A program made the position numbers and the translations under genes. From the NCBI GenBank assembly GCA_025360015.1, contig JANYCZ010000008.1, forward strand, positions 62,001 through 126,000: a stretch of DNA of 64,000 nt. The letters run 5' to 3'. Positions 25,501 through 37,500 of the stretch are shown here, in pieces. Position 1 is the first letter of the stretch. Each line of letters opens with the position of its first letter. Source of the DNA: Verrucomicrobiota bacterium (GTDB lineage Bacteria; Verrucomicrobiota; Verrucomicrobiia; Verrucomicrobiales; Verrucomicrobiaceae). Below the pieces are notes generated by a model. It saw only the letters and a list, made by a program, of their open reading frames with translations. It was not told where the DNA came from and did not search any database.

Positions 25501-28500
25501 GAGGTGATGACCGTGTTCGCCGCACCAGCGAGGAGTTCCACCGTCACGCCGGAGGCCACGCCACTTTCGCCCGTGTTGAAGGCACCGTCATTGTTGGCGT
25601 CGATGAAGAGCTGATTGCCGAGGAGGATGCCGGAGAAGAGGCCGAAGTCGATCGTGAGGTTGGTGTCCGGATTGGTGTCGCCATCGTTCACGGGCTCCGT
25701 GCCGCTGGCCATGGTGATGACGGGGCTGTAGATGAAGGTGCCGGGACCGCCAGGCTGGCTGCCTTTGTTTTCATTGTTGATGCCATCGTCCGTGGTGACC
25801 ACGCTGCCGCCGGTGGCAGCCACGCTGGCAGGAGGCGTCACACGCACCACATACTTGCCAGCGGCGAGGCCGGTGAAGTTGTAGGCACCGGCGGAGCTGG
25901 TGGTGGTGGTGGCGATCCAGAGGTCATCCGAATCTCCGGCGATGTCATTGGTGGTGCGGTAGAGGTCCACCGCGACGCTGCTGATGCCGATCTCGGTGTT
26001 TGCGCCGGTGTCGCGGACGCCGTTGTTGTTGGCGTCATTCCACACCAGATTGCCGATGGTGAGAGTGGCGGTGGTGTTCACCTGGCAGAGATAGACAAGA
26101 TCCGCGGCGACGGCGTTGGTGCTGCTGCCGCCGGAGAGCGCGATGCTGGCGGTGTCGATCTGCGAAGCTGTCGCGCCATTGGCGACGCGGAAGTGGTAGG
26201 TGAACTGACGCCACAGCGGCTGGGTGCTGTTCGCGCCGGCCTCTGTCCAGTTGTTGTAATCTGAAGAACCGAAGGCGGAGTAGGACACTGTGCCGCCGCC
26301 GTAACCGCAGCACTGGCTCACGCCGGCAGCGGTGGCGCTCATTTCACCCTGCGGGACGGTGTAGTATTGATACAGGCCCGGCGTCGCGCCGGTGATGATC
26401 TGGAAGATCTGTGCGTTCGCCCCGAGATTCCACAGGATGGAAGCCGCGCCGGATGAGGCGCTGGAAGCCCAGACGCTGATTTCGTATTCCTTGCCCGCTG
26501 TCAGCACGCTGCTCCAGTTGCCACCGCCGGCAGGCAGGAGATTGACAGATGAATTCGTCCCTTGCAGCAGCAGCATGCGTTTGCCATGGCGGCTCTTCAT
26601 GCTTTCCATCCAGGACACTTTGGAGCCGGTGGTGCCCGCGACCATCTGCGCGCGCTGCACGGGCTCGCCGATGCCGCTGGTGCCGTTCGTACCGCCGAGC
26701 CACTGGAAGGCATTGATGCCGGTGCCAAAGCTGGTGCCCGTGCCATCATAGCTCAGCACGCTGGTGCCGGTGCCCGTGGCATTCGGCAGGCCCTGGAATT
26801 CAAAGCTGGGGTTGTCGATCAAGTTGGTGATCTGACAAGGATTGGCATTGGCAAAGCCGATGTCGATGGTGCTGTCCGTGTCCGTGTCATCGCCATCGAC
26901 GCCGATGCCAGGCTCCGTGGTGGGAGACAGGGTGATGAGAGGCGTGCCCACCGCGAGACCCGACGCGGCCTGGATGCCGTTGTTGTCATTGTTCACGCCA
27001 TTGTCGAGATTCACCTGACTGGTGCTGGCCTTTGGATAGAAGGTCGGCGGAGTCGGAATGCGCACGTAGTAGGTGCCAGGAGCGAGTCCGCTGAAAAGAT
27101 AGAGGCCATTGGAGTCGGTGGTGGTGGAGGCCAGCAGCACGTCATCGCCACTGCCGTTGTTGATCACGCCATTGATACCGGGGGACCAGAGCTGCACGGG
27201 CAGATTGGGCACGCCGCTTTCCGTCGAGCCCTTGAGGCCGTCATCGTTCATGTCCACCCAGACCTGGTTGCCGATGCCCATGCCCTTGATGTTGAAGGTG
27301 ACGGAAGTCGTGGGGCTAAGGCAGTTGTAGGCGTCCGCCGCGCGGACGGTGATGGTGTAGCTGCCGAGGGTGGTCGGTGTGCCGCCGACGCTGCCATCCG
27401 CGCCCATGGTGAGTCCGGGCGGCAGAGTGCCGCTGATCAGCGCAAAGGAATAGGGAGCGGTGCCGCCGCTGGCGGTGATACTCTGCGCGAAGGTTGTCTT
27501 GAGATAGCCATTGGCCGGGGTGGTGCCGCCCACGGTGATGACCGGACAGACCGGCGTGACGGTGTAGGAACGAGAACCCGAGCAGCCGTTCGCATCCGTA
27601 GCGGTGATGGTGAAGGTGACAGGCGTGGTGGTGGTGGCCATGCCGCTGAGCACTCCGGTGCTGCTGTTAAGACTGAGCCATGCGGGCAGACTGGTCGAAG
27701 TCCAGGTGAGCGAGGTGGAACTCGCGCCACTGGCGGTGAGCGGCTGCGAGTAGGTGATGCCGAGGGTCGGAGCTGGCAGGGTGGCTGGATTGATCGTGAC
27801 GACCGGGCAGACCTGCACCTGATAACTTGCCGTGCCCACGCAGCCGGTGGAATCCGTGATGCCCACCGTGATGCTGGCGCTGCTGCCGTCACCCGTGGCC
27901 GAGGTGCCGCCGAGGACGCCGCCGCTGGAGAGGGTGAATCCCGCAGGCAGAGCGCCGCTGCTCAAAACGTAAGTGTAGGGCCCGGTGCCGCCGGTGGTGG
28001 TGAGTGTCTGCGAGTAGGCGGTGCCTGCCGTGGCGCTGGGCAGCGAGGCCGGGCTGGCGGTGAAGACGGAGCAGCGCGGATCCAACGTGTAAAGCTGCGT
28101 GCTGACGCAGCCGTTCGCATCCGCAGCACGGATCGTGAAGGTGCTGGGTGTGTTGTCTGGCGAAGTGCCGGAGAGTTTTCCAGTGGTGGCATTCAGCGTA
28201 CACCAGGAGGGCAGCGTGCCGCTGACGACGGTGTATTGATAAGGGGCGGTGCCGCCCGTGGCCGCGATGGTCTGCGAATACGGCAGGGTGACCGTGGCCG
28301 GTGGCAGAGAGGCGGGCGTCATGCTGATGACAGGGCAGATCTGCAGCATCGGCCAAGCCTTGGTGCCGATACAACCGTTGGGATCGGTGGCGGTGACGGT
28401 GAGATTGACCCCGGGGCCATTCGCGGCGGTGGGCGTGCCGCTGATGACCCCGGAGGTCGCATTCAGCGTGAGTCCTGGGGGCAGGACGCCGCCTGAAATT

Positions 28501-31500
28501 CCCCACACATAATCCAACCAGCCGGTGACCGGCTGCAGCGTGAGGCTGGGGCCGGACCAGTTCAGCTTCATCACGGCAGTGCCGCCGCCTTCATAGTACT
28601 CCACGCGGATCGGCACCACGGACCCGGCGGTGAGATTGATCGTGCCGGTGTAGGTCGTGGCGGACTCATCCTGCCAGTGGTCGATGATGAGGGTGTTGTT
28701 CACCCAGACGCGGCAGCCGTCATCGCTGGTGCTTTGGAAGGTGTAGGTGCCGGTGGTCGTCGGACGGACAAAGCCGCTCCAGCGCGCGGAGAAATGGTCC
28801 ACCGGCACCAGGGGATCTGGCGAGCCGGTGCCCCAGTCATTGTTGATGGAGGCCTCCTGGCGGGTGAGCACCAGCGTGTGGAAGTCCGAGCCCGAGTAAT
28901 ACTGCGCGGTCAGGCCGGAGGTGGGTGTGGCGCTGAGCGACTGGCTGTAAGGCACGCCCACCGTGCCGCCAGCAGGTGCGACGGGAGTGATGGTGACCGC
29001 AGGGCAGACCGGGGGCAGCGTGTAGGAGCGTGAGGCGGAGCAGAGATTGGCATCCGTCGCGATGACGGTGAAGGTGACGGAGGTCGCGTTCGTCGGGGTG
29101 CCAGAGAGGACGCCCGAGCTGGCGTCCAGATACAGCCACGATGGCAGTCCGGTGGCGGTGAACGTCACCGGCGTGGCGGTGGTGCCGGTGGTGGTGATCG
29201 TCTGCGCGTAAGTCGCGCCGATGAGCGGTGCGGGCAGAGAGGTGGGATTCAGCGTGATGACGGGGCAGACCTTCACCTGCAACGCCTGATCGCGGAAGCA
29301 GGTGTTGGCATCGATGACGCGCACGGTCACCGTGGTGCCATTCACGCCGGTGGTGGGCACGGTGGGCGTACCGCTGATGCGGCCGGCGCTGGTCATGCTC
29401 AAACCTTCGGGCCAGGTGCCGGCGGAAACGGCCCAGGTGTAGGGGCTCGCGGGGCTGCCCGTGCCGCTGAGCGCCTGGGTGTAGGTGCTGCCCACGAGGC
29501 CGCCGGGGACGGTGGCAGGACTCACGGTGATGACCGGGCAGGAACGGAAGCCAAAGTCGATGGTGTTTTCAAAGCTCGTCTTTCCCGTGGAGCCTGGCTC
29601 CGTGCCGGCGGCCAGAGTGATGACGGGACTGATCGTGACCGTGCCTGCGCCGCCGTTTTGCGAACCGTTGCTGTCATTGTCCACGCCGTTGTCATTGTAA
29701 ACGGTGAGCGTGGCGGAGGTGTAGGCCGCGGGCGGCGTGGGAATGCAGACGCGATACGTTCCGGGAGCCTGGCCGCCGAAGAAGTAGAGGCCGCTGGCGT
29801 CGGTGGTGGTGGTGAGCAGAACGTTGCTGGTGGTGGCATCAAGCAACTGCACGGTGAGTCCAGCCTGACCGGGCTCGGTGGCGGAATCAAAGAAGCCGTT
29901 GCCATTGAGATCGGCGAACACTTGATCGCCCACGCTCACGCCGTCACTCAAGGCAAAGTCCACGGTGAAGTCCGTGTTGTTATTCGTATCGCCATCGTTC
30001 ACGGATTCGGTGCCGGGGATGAGCGTGATGAGCGGGCTGTAGATGGGAGTGCCAGGGCCGCCGGGCTGCATGCCGTTGTTGTCATTGTCCACGCCATTGT
30101 CCAGCGGCACGACGACGCCGGAGGTTTCCGGCAGGGAGGCGGGCGGGATGACCTGCACGTAGTAAACGCCGGAAGGAATGTCGCTGAAGATATAGACACC
30201 GCTGCTCGTGGTGGTGATGGGGGTGGCGACTTCATAGTCGGCATTTACGCCGGTGCCGCCGCGCACGCCGTCCGCGCCGGGATTGAACAAATGCAGCACC
30301 GCGCCCACGGCGCCGGGCTCACCGTAGTCCTTGATGCCGTTGCGATTGGTGTCCTGCCAGACGGCATTGCCGAGGCAAAGGCGAGTGTCTGCAACGGCGA
30401 CCTTTTGGAACACCATGGAGTCTTCCACATTGTAGGGGTTGTTGCCATAGACGCCCATGGTGGTGCCGTCTGCGGAGATGCCGTCGCCACCGTTGTAGAT
30501 GTTCCAGAAGGAGTAGGCGCTGTCCTGCGCGACGTGGCCGTCAGACACGAGGAGATCGGAGATGCGTGTGTACAAATCTGCGGGTGTGTCCCACATGACG
30601 GCGAAGCTGCCGGTGGCGGCGGTGCTGTAGATGGAGCCGAGCACGCGGCCGGTATCGCTCACGGCACCGACGATGCCGCCGAGGCTGTCCTGTGGGAGGA
30701 TGCGGGGAAGATTGGTGCGGGTGCCGGTCTGCGTGTCATACACAAAGGGAGTCGGGACGCCGGAGAGCTTTTGGCTGGAGCCGATGTAGCGGCCGCTGGG
30801 GCTGACGCGGCCTGCGTTTAACGAGCCGCCGGTGAAGCTGACGACGATGGTGCTGTAACCGCCTGCGGGGGTGCCGGTGAGCACTTTGCCCACGCCGCTG
30901 CTGTCGATCACCAGGAGAGTCTTGCCATCGGCGGAGGCATCGACGACTGCGAGGGTGCCGGCGATGGCGGTCCAGGCCTTGGTGCTGAGATTCCAGAAGC
31001 CGCCCTGGGACAGGACGGGGCCGCCGGGGCCGTCCGGGTCCACGGTGCCGAAGGCGTAGGCGCTGTCTGTGGTGAGCGCGCAAGGGAGGGCGCTCATGCT
31101 GGTACTGGCGTCATACGGCGTGAGGAGGCGCACGGTGGTGCCGCTGGAGTAATACCAGGGAATGATATTGACCTTGGCACCGGTGGTGTATTTCTCGTAG
31201 CCGACGGCGTTGCCGCTGTCATTGACGTCGCGGCCCATGGCGTAGGGGTGGGAGGAATCGAGCAAGGGCACGTCCAGATTGACGTCGGTGAGGGTGTTGA
31301 GCAGGAAGCCGTGGGAGGTCAGGCCGGTGCGGATGCCGGTGATCCAGCGGCCGTTCGGGGACATGTTGTAAAGGCAGTTGCCGAGCGTGGTATTTTCACC
31401 GCCGAGGACATCGCGGCCAAGGCGCGTGACGAGGTAGGCACCGCCGACGCTTTGATTGAGCGGTGTGGGGCAGCTGGAGGTGACGGCGGCGGAGATGGTG

Positions 31501-34500
31501 ATGCTGCGGGAGATGGTGGCGGAGCAGGTGGTGGTATCGGTGACCTGCACGGTGATGTTGAAAGTGCCCGCTGCGCTCGGCGTGCCGCTGAGTGCGCCGG
31601 AGGAGGTGTTGAAGGCGAGGCCAGGGGGCAGCGAGCCGCCAGTGATCGCGTAGGTGTAGGGGGAGGTGCCGCCGGCGGTGGTGAAGGTCTGCGCGTAGCT
31701 GGAGCCCACCATGCCGATGGGGAGAGTGCCGGGGCTAACGCTGATGACGGGGCACTGCGGGGTGATGGTGTAGCTGAGGGAGGCTGCGCAGCCGTTGGCA
31801 TCGGTGGCGCTGATGACGAAGGTGCGGGAGATGGGGCTGGTGGGCGTGCCGCTGAGCACGGCGGTGCTTGTATTGAAGGTCACGCCGGGTGGGAGCGTGC
31901 CGCTGACGAAGGCGAAGACATACGGGGAGGCACCACCGCTGGCGGTGAGGGTCTGCGAGGAGCTAGCGCCCACGGTCCAGGTGGTGCTGAGGGGGGAGAG
32001 CGTGACGACGGGGCAGATTTTAAGGCTGACGATCTGGTCTTTCAGACAGCCGTTGGCATCGGTGCTGCGCACGGTGAAGCTGCCGCCAAGCCCGTTGGGC
32101 GTGGTGGGTGTGCCGCTGATGACGCCGCTGCTGCTGAGCGTGAGACCGGCTGGCAGGGTGCCGTTGCTGAGGGAGTAGGTGTAGGCTGCGGTGCCGCCGC
32201 TGGAGGTGAGGGTCTGCGTGTAGAAGGAGCCGACGGTGCCGGGGGTCGCGGTGGCGGGTGTGACGCTGATGACCTGGCAGACCTGCAAGGTCAGCGCGCT
32301 GGTGGCCAGGCAGCCGTTGGCATCGGTGGCGCGGAAGGTGATGCTGGCACCGGTGGCATTCACCACGGTGGGTGTGCCGGAGATGACGCCGGTGGTGGTG
32401 TTGAGGGTGAGCCCGGCTGGCAGCGTGCCGCTGGTGACCGCCCAGGTGTAAGCCGCGCTGCCACCGCTGGCGGTGAGCGTCTGCGAGTAAGCGGTGCCGA
32501 CGACGGCCTGCGCGAGTGCGGCGGGGGTGATGCTGATGGTGGGGCAGACGGGAGCGAGGGTGCAGGCCTGGGTCTTGGCGCAGCCATTGGCATCTGTGGC
32601 GCGCACGGTGAAGGCGGCGGTGGTCGTGGTGGTGGGTGTGCCGGTGATGACCCCTGCACTGCTCAAGGTGGCCCAGGCAGGCAGCGAGCCGCTGGCCAGG
32701 GTGAAGGTGTAAGCCGAGGCACCGCCGCTGGCGGAGATGGTCTGCGAGTAGGCGACGCCCACGGTCGGTGTGGTCAGCGTGGCGGGGGCGAGCGAGATGA
32801 CGGGGCAGATCTGGAGCGTGAGCGTTTGCGAGCCCTGGCAGCCGTTGGCATCATTGACACGCACGATGATGGAGCTGGCCGGGCTGGCTGCGGCGGTGGG
32901 CGTGCCGCTGATGGTGCCGGTGCTGGCATTGAGCGTGAGCCCGGCGGGCAGCGTGCCGCTGAGGAGCGTCCATGAACTGTAAGGAGCCGTGCCACCGCTG
33001 GCGGCGAGAGGCTGGGAGTAAGCGGTGCCGACCGTGCTCTGGGTGAGCGAGGCGGGGCTGAGGATGATGGTCGGGCAGGAAGGTGTCAGCGTGTAGGCGC
33101 GGGTTGCTGCGCAGTTGTTGGCATCCGTGGCCTTCACGGTGAAGGTGGCGGCTGTGGTGGTGGTGGGTGTGCCGCTGAGCACACCTGCGCTACTCAGGGT
33201 CGCCCAAGTGGGGAGAGTGCCACTGGCCAAGGTGTAGGTGTAGGCCGCCGCGCCGCCGGAGGCGGTGAGGGTTTGTGAATAGGCGGAGCCGACCGTCGGT
33301 GTGGGCAGTGTGGTGGGCGCAATCGTGACGACAGGGCAGACCTGCAGGGTGTAGGTCTTGGTGACGGCGCAGATACTGAAGCTGTCGGTGACGGAGAGAG
33401 TCACACTGACTCCGCCTGCGTTGCTGGCGGTCGGTGTGCCGCTGAGAACGCCACTGCTGCTGAGGGCAAGCCCGGCAGGCAGCGTGCCGCTGCTGACCGA
33501 CCAGGTGTAAGTGCCCGCGCTGCCGGATGCGGCGAGTGTTTGTGAATAGGCGGTGCCCATCGTCCCCTGCGGCAGCGTGGCCGTGGTGATCGTCATGACC
33601 GAGCAGGTCGTGGTAAAGGTCATGGCCTGCGTGCCCTGGCAGCCGTTGGCATCCGTCGCGCGGATGGTGACGCTGCTGCTGGCCGGGCTGGTCGGCGTGC
33701 CGTTCACCACACCGGAGGAAGCATTGAGGGTGAGACCGGGGGGCAGCGTGCCGCTGGCAACCGCATACGTGTAAGTGGCGGAACCACCCGAGGCGGTGAT
33801 GGTCTGGGAGTAGGCGAAGCCCACGGTGCCGGCGACCGGAGAGGTAGGAGAGATGGAGACGACCGGGCAGACCTGGAGCGTGACGGCCTGCGTGCCCTGG
33901 CAGTTATAGGCGTCATTCACGCGGAAGGTGATGGTGGTCGCGGGACTGGCGGAGGCCGTTGGCGTACCGCTGATGACCCCGGTGCTGGCATTGAGAGTGA
34001 GGCCTGCTGGCAGAGCGCCACCGGTGATGGTCCAGGTGCTGTAAGGCGCGGTGCCACCGCTGGCGGCGAGGGTCTGCGAGTAAGCGGTGCCGACCGTGCC
34101 CGGGGTGAGCGAGGCGGGGGTGATGGTGATCGTCGGGCAGGCAGGCGTGAGGGTGTAGGCGCGCGTGGCGGCACAGCCGTTCGCATCCGTGGCCTTCACG
34201 GTGAAGGTGGCCGCCGTGGTGGTGGAAGGGGTACCGCTGAGCAGGCCAGCACTGCTCAAGGTCGCCCAAGTCGGCAGGGTGCCGCTGGCCAGCGAGTAGG
34301 TGTAGGCCGCCGCACCGCCGGAGGCGGTGATGGTCTGCGAGTAGGCCGTGCCCACGATGGGTGTGGGCAGCGTGGTGGGTGCGAGCGTGACGACAGGGCA
34401 AACCTGCAGCGTGTAGGTCTTGGTGGCGGCGCAGAGCGCATTGAACGTGTCCGTCGCGGAAAGGGTCACGCTGACACCGCCTGCATTGCTGGTGGTCGGC

Positions 34501-37500
34501 GTGCCGCTGAGGACACCACTGCTGCTCAGTGACAAGCCCGCCGGCAGCGTACCGCTGGTGACTGACCAGAGGTAAGTGCCCGAACCGCCGGAAGCGGCAA
34601 GTGTTTGTGAGTAGGCCGTGCCCACCGCGCCCTGCGGCAGTGTGGCCGTGGCAATGGTGATGACCGGGCAGCCCATGGCAAAGGTCATGGCCTGCGTGCC
34701 CTGGCAGGCGTTGGCGTCTGTGGCGCGGATGGTGACGTTGCCGCTGGCCGGACTGCTCGGCGTGCCGCTCACCACACCTGTGCTGGTGTTGAGGGAAAGA
34801 CCTGCCGGCAATGTGCCGCTGACGACTGCGTACGTGTAGGCGGCGGAACCACCCGAAGCCGTGAGGGTCTGGGAGTAGGCGACGCCCACGGTGCCGGTGG
34901 CCGGAGTGGTGGGAGAGATGGCGATGACCGGGCAGATCTGGAGCGTGACGGCCTGCGTGCCCTGGCAGCCGTAGGCGTCACTCACGCGGAAGGTGATGGT
35001 GGTCGCGGGGCTGGCGGAAGCCGTCGGCGTGCCGCTGATGACACCCGTGCTGGCATTGAGCGTGAGGCCCGCTGGCAGAGCGCCACCGGTGACGGTCCAA
35101 GTGCTGTAGGGCGCAGTGCCGCCGCTGGCAGCGAGGGTCTGCGAGTAGGCCGTGCCCACCGTGCCGGCGGCGAGCGAAGACGGCGTGATGCTGATCGTCG
35201 GACACACAGGCGTGAGCGTGTAGGAGCGTGTGGCAGAGCAGCCATTCGCATCCGTGGCGTTCACCGTGAAGGTGGCGGCCGTGGTGGTGGAAGGGGTACC
35301 GCTGAGCAGGCCTGAGCTGCTCAAGGTGGCCCAGGTGGGGAGAGTGCCACTGGCCAGCGAGTAGGTGTAGGATGCCGCGCCGCCGGAGGCGGTGAGGGTC
35401 TGCGAGTAGGCCGTGCCCACGGTCGGGGTGGGCAGCGTGGTGGGCGCAAGTGTGATGACCGGGCAGATTTGGAAGGTGTAGGACTTCGTGACGGCGCAGA
35501 CACTGAAGCTGTCGGTGACCGAGAGAGTCACACTGACTCCGCCTGCGTTGTTGGTGGTCGGTGTGCCGCTGAGAACGCCACTGCTGCTGAGGGCCAACCC
35601 GGCTGGCAGCGTGCCGCTGCTGACTGACCAGGTGTAAGTGCCCGCACTGCCGGATGCGGCGAGTGTTTGTGAGTAGGCCGTGCCCACTGTGCCCTGCGGC
35701 AGTGTGGCCGTGGTGATGGTGAGGGCCGAGCAACTTGTGGTAAAGGTCATGGCCTGCGTGCCCTGGCAGCCGTTGGCATCTGTGGCGCGGATGGTGACGT
35801 TGCTGCTGGCCGGGCTGGTCGGCGTGCCGCTCACCACGCCGGTGCTGGTGTTAAGGGAGAGGCCTGCGGGCAGTGTGCCGCTGACGACTGCATACGTGTA
35901 GCCTGCGGAACCACCCGAGGCGGTGATGGTCTGGGAGTAAGCGAAGCCCACGGTGCCGGTGGCCGGAGTGGTGGGGGAGATGGCGACGACCGGGCAGACC
36001 TGGAGCGTGACGGCCTGCGTGCCCTGGCAGCCGTTGGCATCATTCACGCGGAACGTGATCGTGGTCGCGGGACTGGCGGAGGCCGTCGGTGTACCGCTGA
36101 TGACACCCGTGCTGGCATTGAGAGTGAGGCCCGCTGGAAGAGCGCCACCGGTGACGGTCCAGGTGCCGTAAGGAGCGATGCCACCGCTGGCGGCGAGGGT
36201 CTGCGAGTAGGCCGTGCCGACGGTGCCCAGCGCCAGCGCGGCGGGCGTGATGGAGACTGCGGGACACTGCGGCGTCAGGGTGCAGGCGAGCGTGGCGCTG
36301 CAGGCATTGGCATCCGTGACACGGAGGGTGAAGATGGCGGTGGTGGTGCTGTTGGGCGTGCCGCTGAGCACCCCGGAGGAAGTGAGGGAAGCCCAGGAGG
36401 GCAGCGTGCCGCTGGCCAGCGTGAAGGTGTAACCTGCGGTGCCGCCGCTGGCGGTGATGGTCTGCGAGTAGGCCGTGCCCACGGTCGGCGTGGCCAGCGT
36501 GGTGGGCGAGAAGGTGATGACGGGGCAGATTTGGAAGGTGATGGCGCGTGAGCCCTGGCAGCCGTTGGCGTCATTCACCCGCACGGTGACGGAGGTGGAC
36601 GGGCTGGCGGAAGCTGTCGGCGTGCCACTGATGACCCCGGTGCTGGCATTGAGCGTGAGGCCTGCGGGGAGAGTGCCTGCGGTGACCGTCCACGTATTGT
36701 AAGGGGAGATGCCGCCGGTGGCAGAGAGCGTCTGCGAGTAGGCACTGCCGACGGTGCCCTGAGCGAGCGATGCCGGCGAGATGGTGACGGTGGGGCAGAC
36801 CGGGGTGATGGTATAAGAGGCCGTGGTGGCGCAGCCATTGGCATCCGTGGCACGCACGGTGAATGAAGCGGCGGTGGCGGTGGTGGGAGTACCACTGAGC
36901 ACGCCACTCGAGCTCAGCGTGGCCCAGGCAGGCAAGGCACCGCTGGCGAGGGTGAAGGTGTAGGACGCCGTGCCGCCTGATGCAGTGAGCGTCTGTGAAT
37001 ACGCGGTGCCCACGATGGGCGTGGGCAGGATGGAAGGAGTGATGGAGATGACGGGGCAGATTTGCAGCGTGATGACCTGCGAACCCTGGCAGCCATACGC
37101 GTCATTCACGCGCACGGTGACGGAGGTGGAGGGACTCGCGGAAGCCGTCGGCGTGCCGCTGATGACACCCGTGCTGGCATTAAGCGTGAGGCCGGCGGGC
37201 AGCGAGCCGCTGGTCACCGTCCAAGAACTGTAGGCTGCGGTGCCGCCGCTGGCGCTGAGCGTCTGCGAGTAGGCGGAGCCCACGGCACCCTGGGCGAGGG
37301 TGGCCGGGGAAATGGTGACGGTGGGGCAGACGGGCGTGACGGTGTAGTTCTGCGTGCCTTTGCAACCTGCGGCATCGGTTGCTTGCGCGATGAAAGTCGC
37401 TGCTGTGGCGCTGGTGGAGGTACCGCTGATGACACCGCTGCTCGTATTCAGAGACAGCCCCGACGGCAGCGTGCCGCTGGTGAGCGCCCAGGTGTAGGGC

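Noticed and set aside
26562..32975. Further long plus-strand frames (26562-28496, 29658-30821, 31248-32975)
   Set aside because: They track the repeat period of the gene on the other strand and contain only Gly/Ala/Arg-rich low-complexity sequence.
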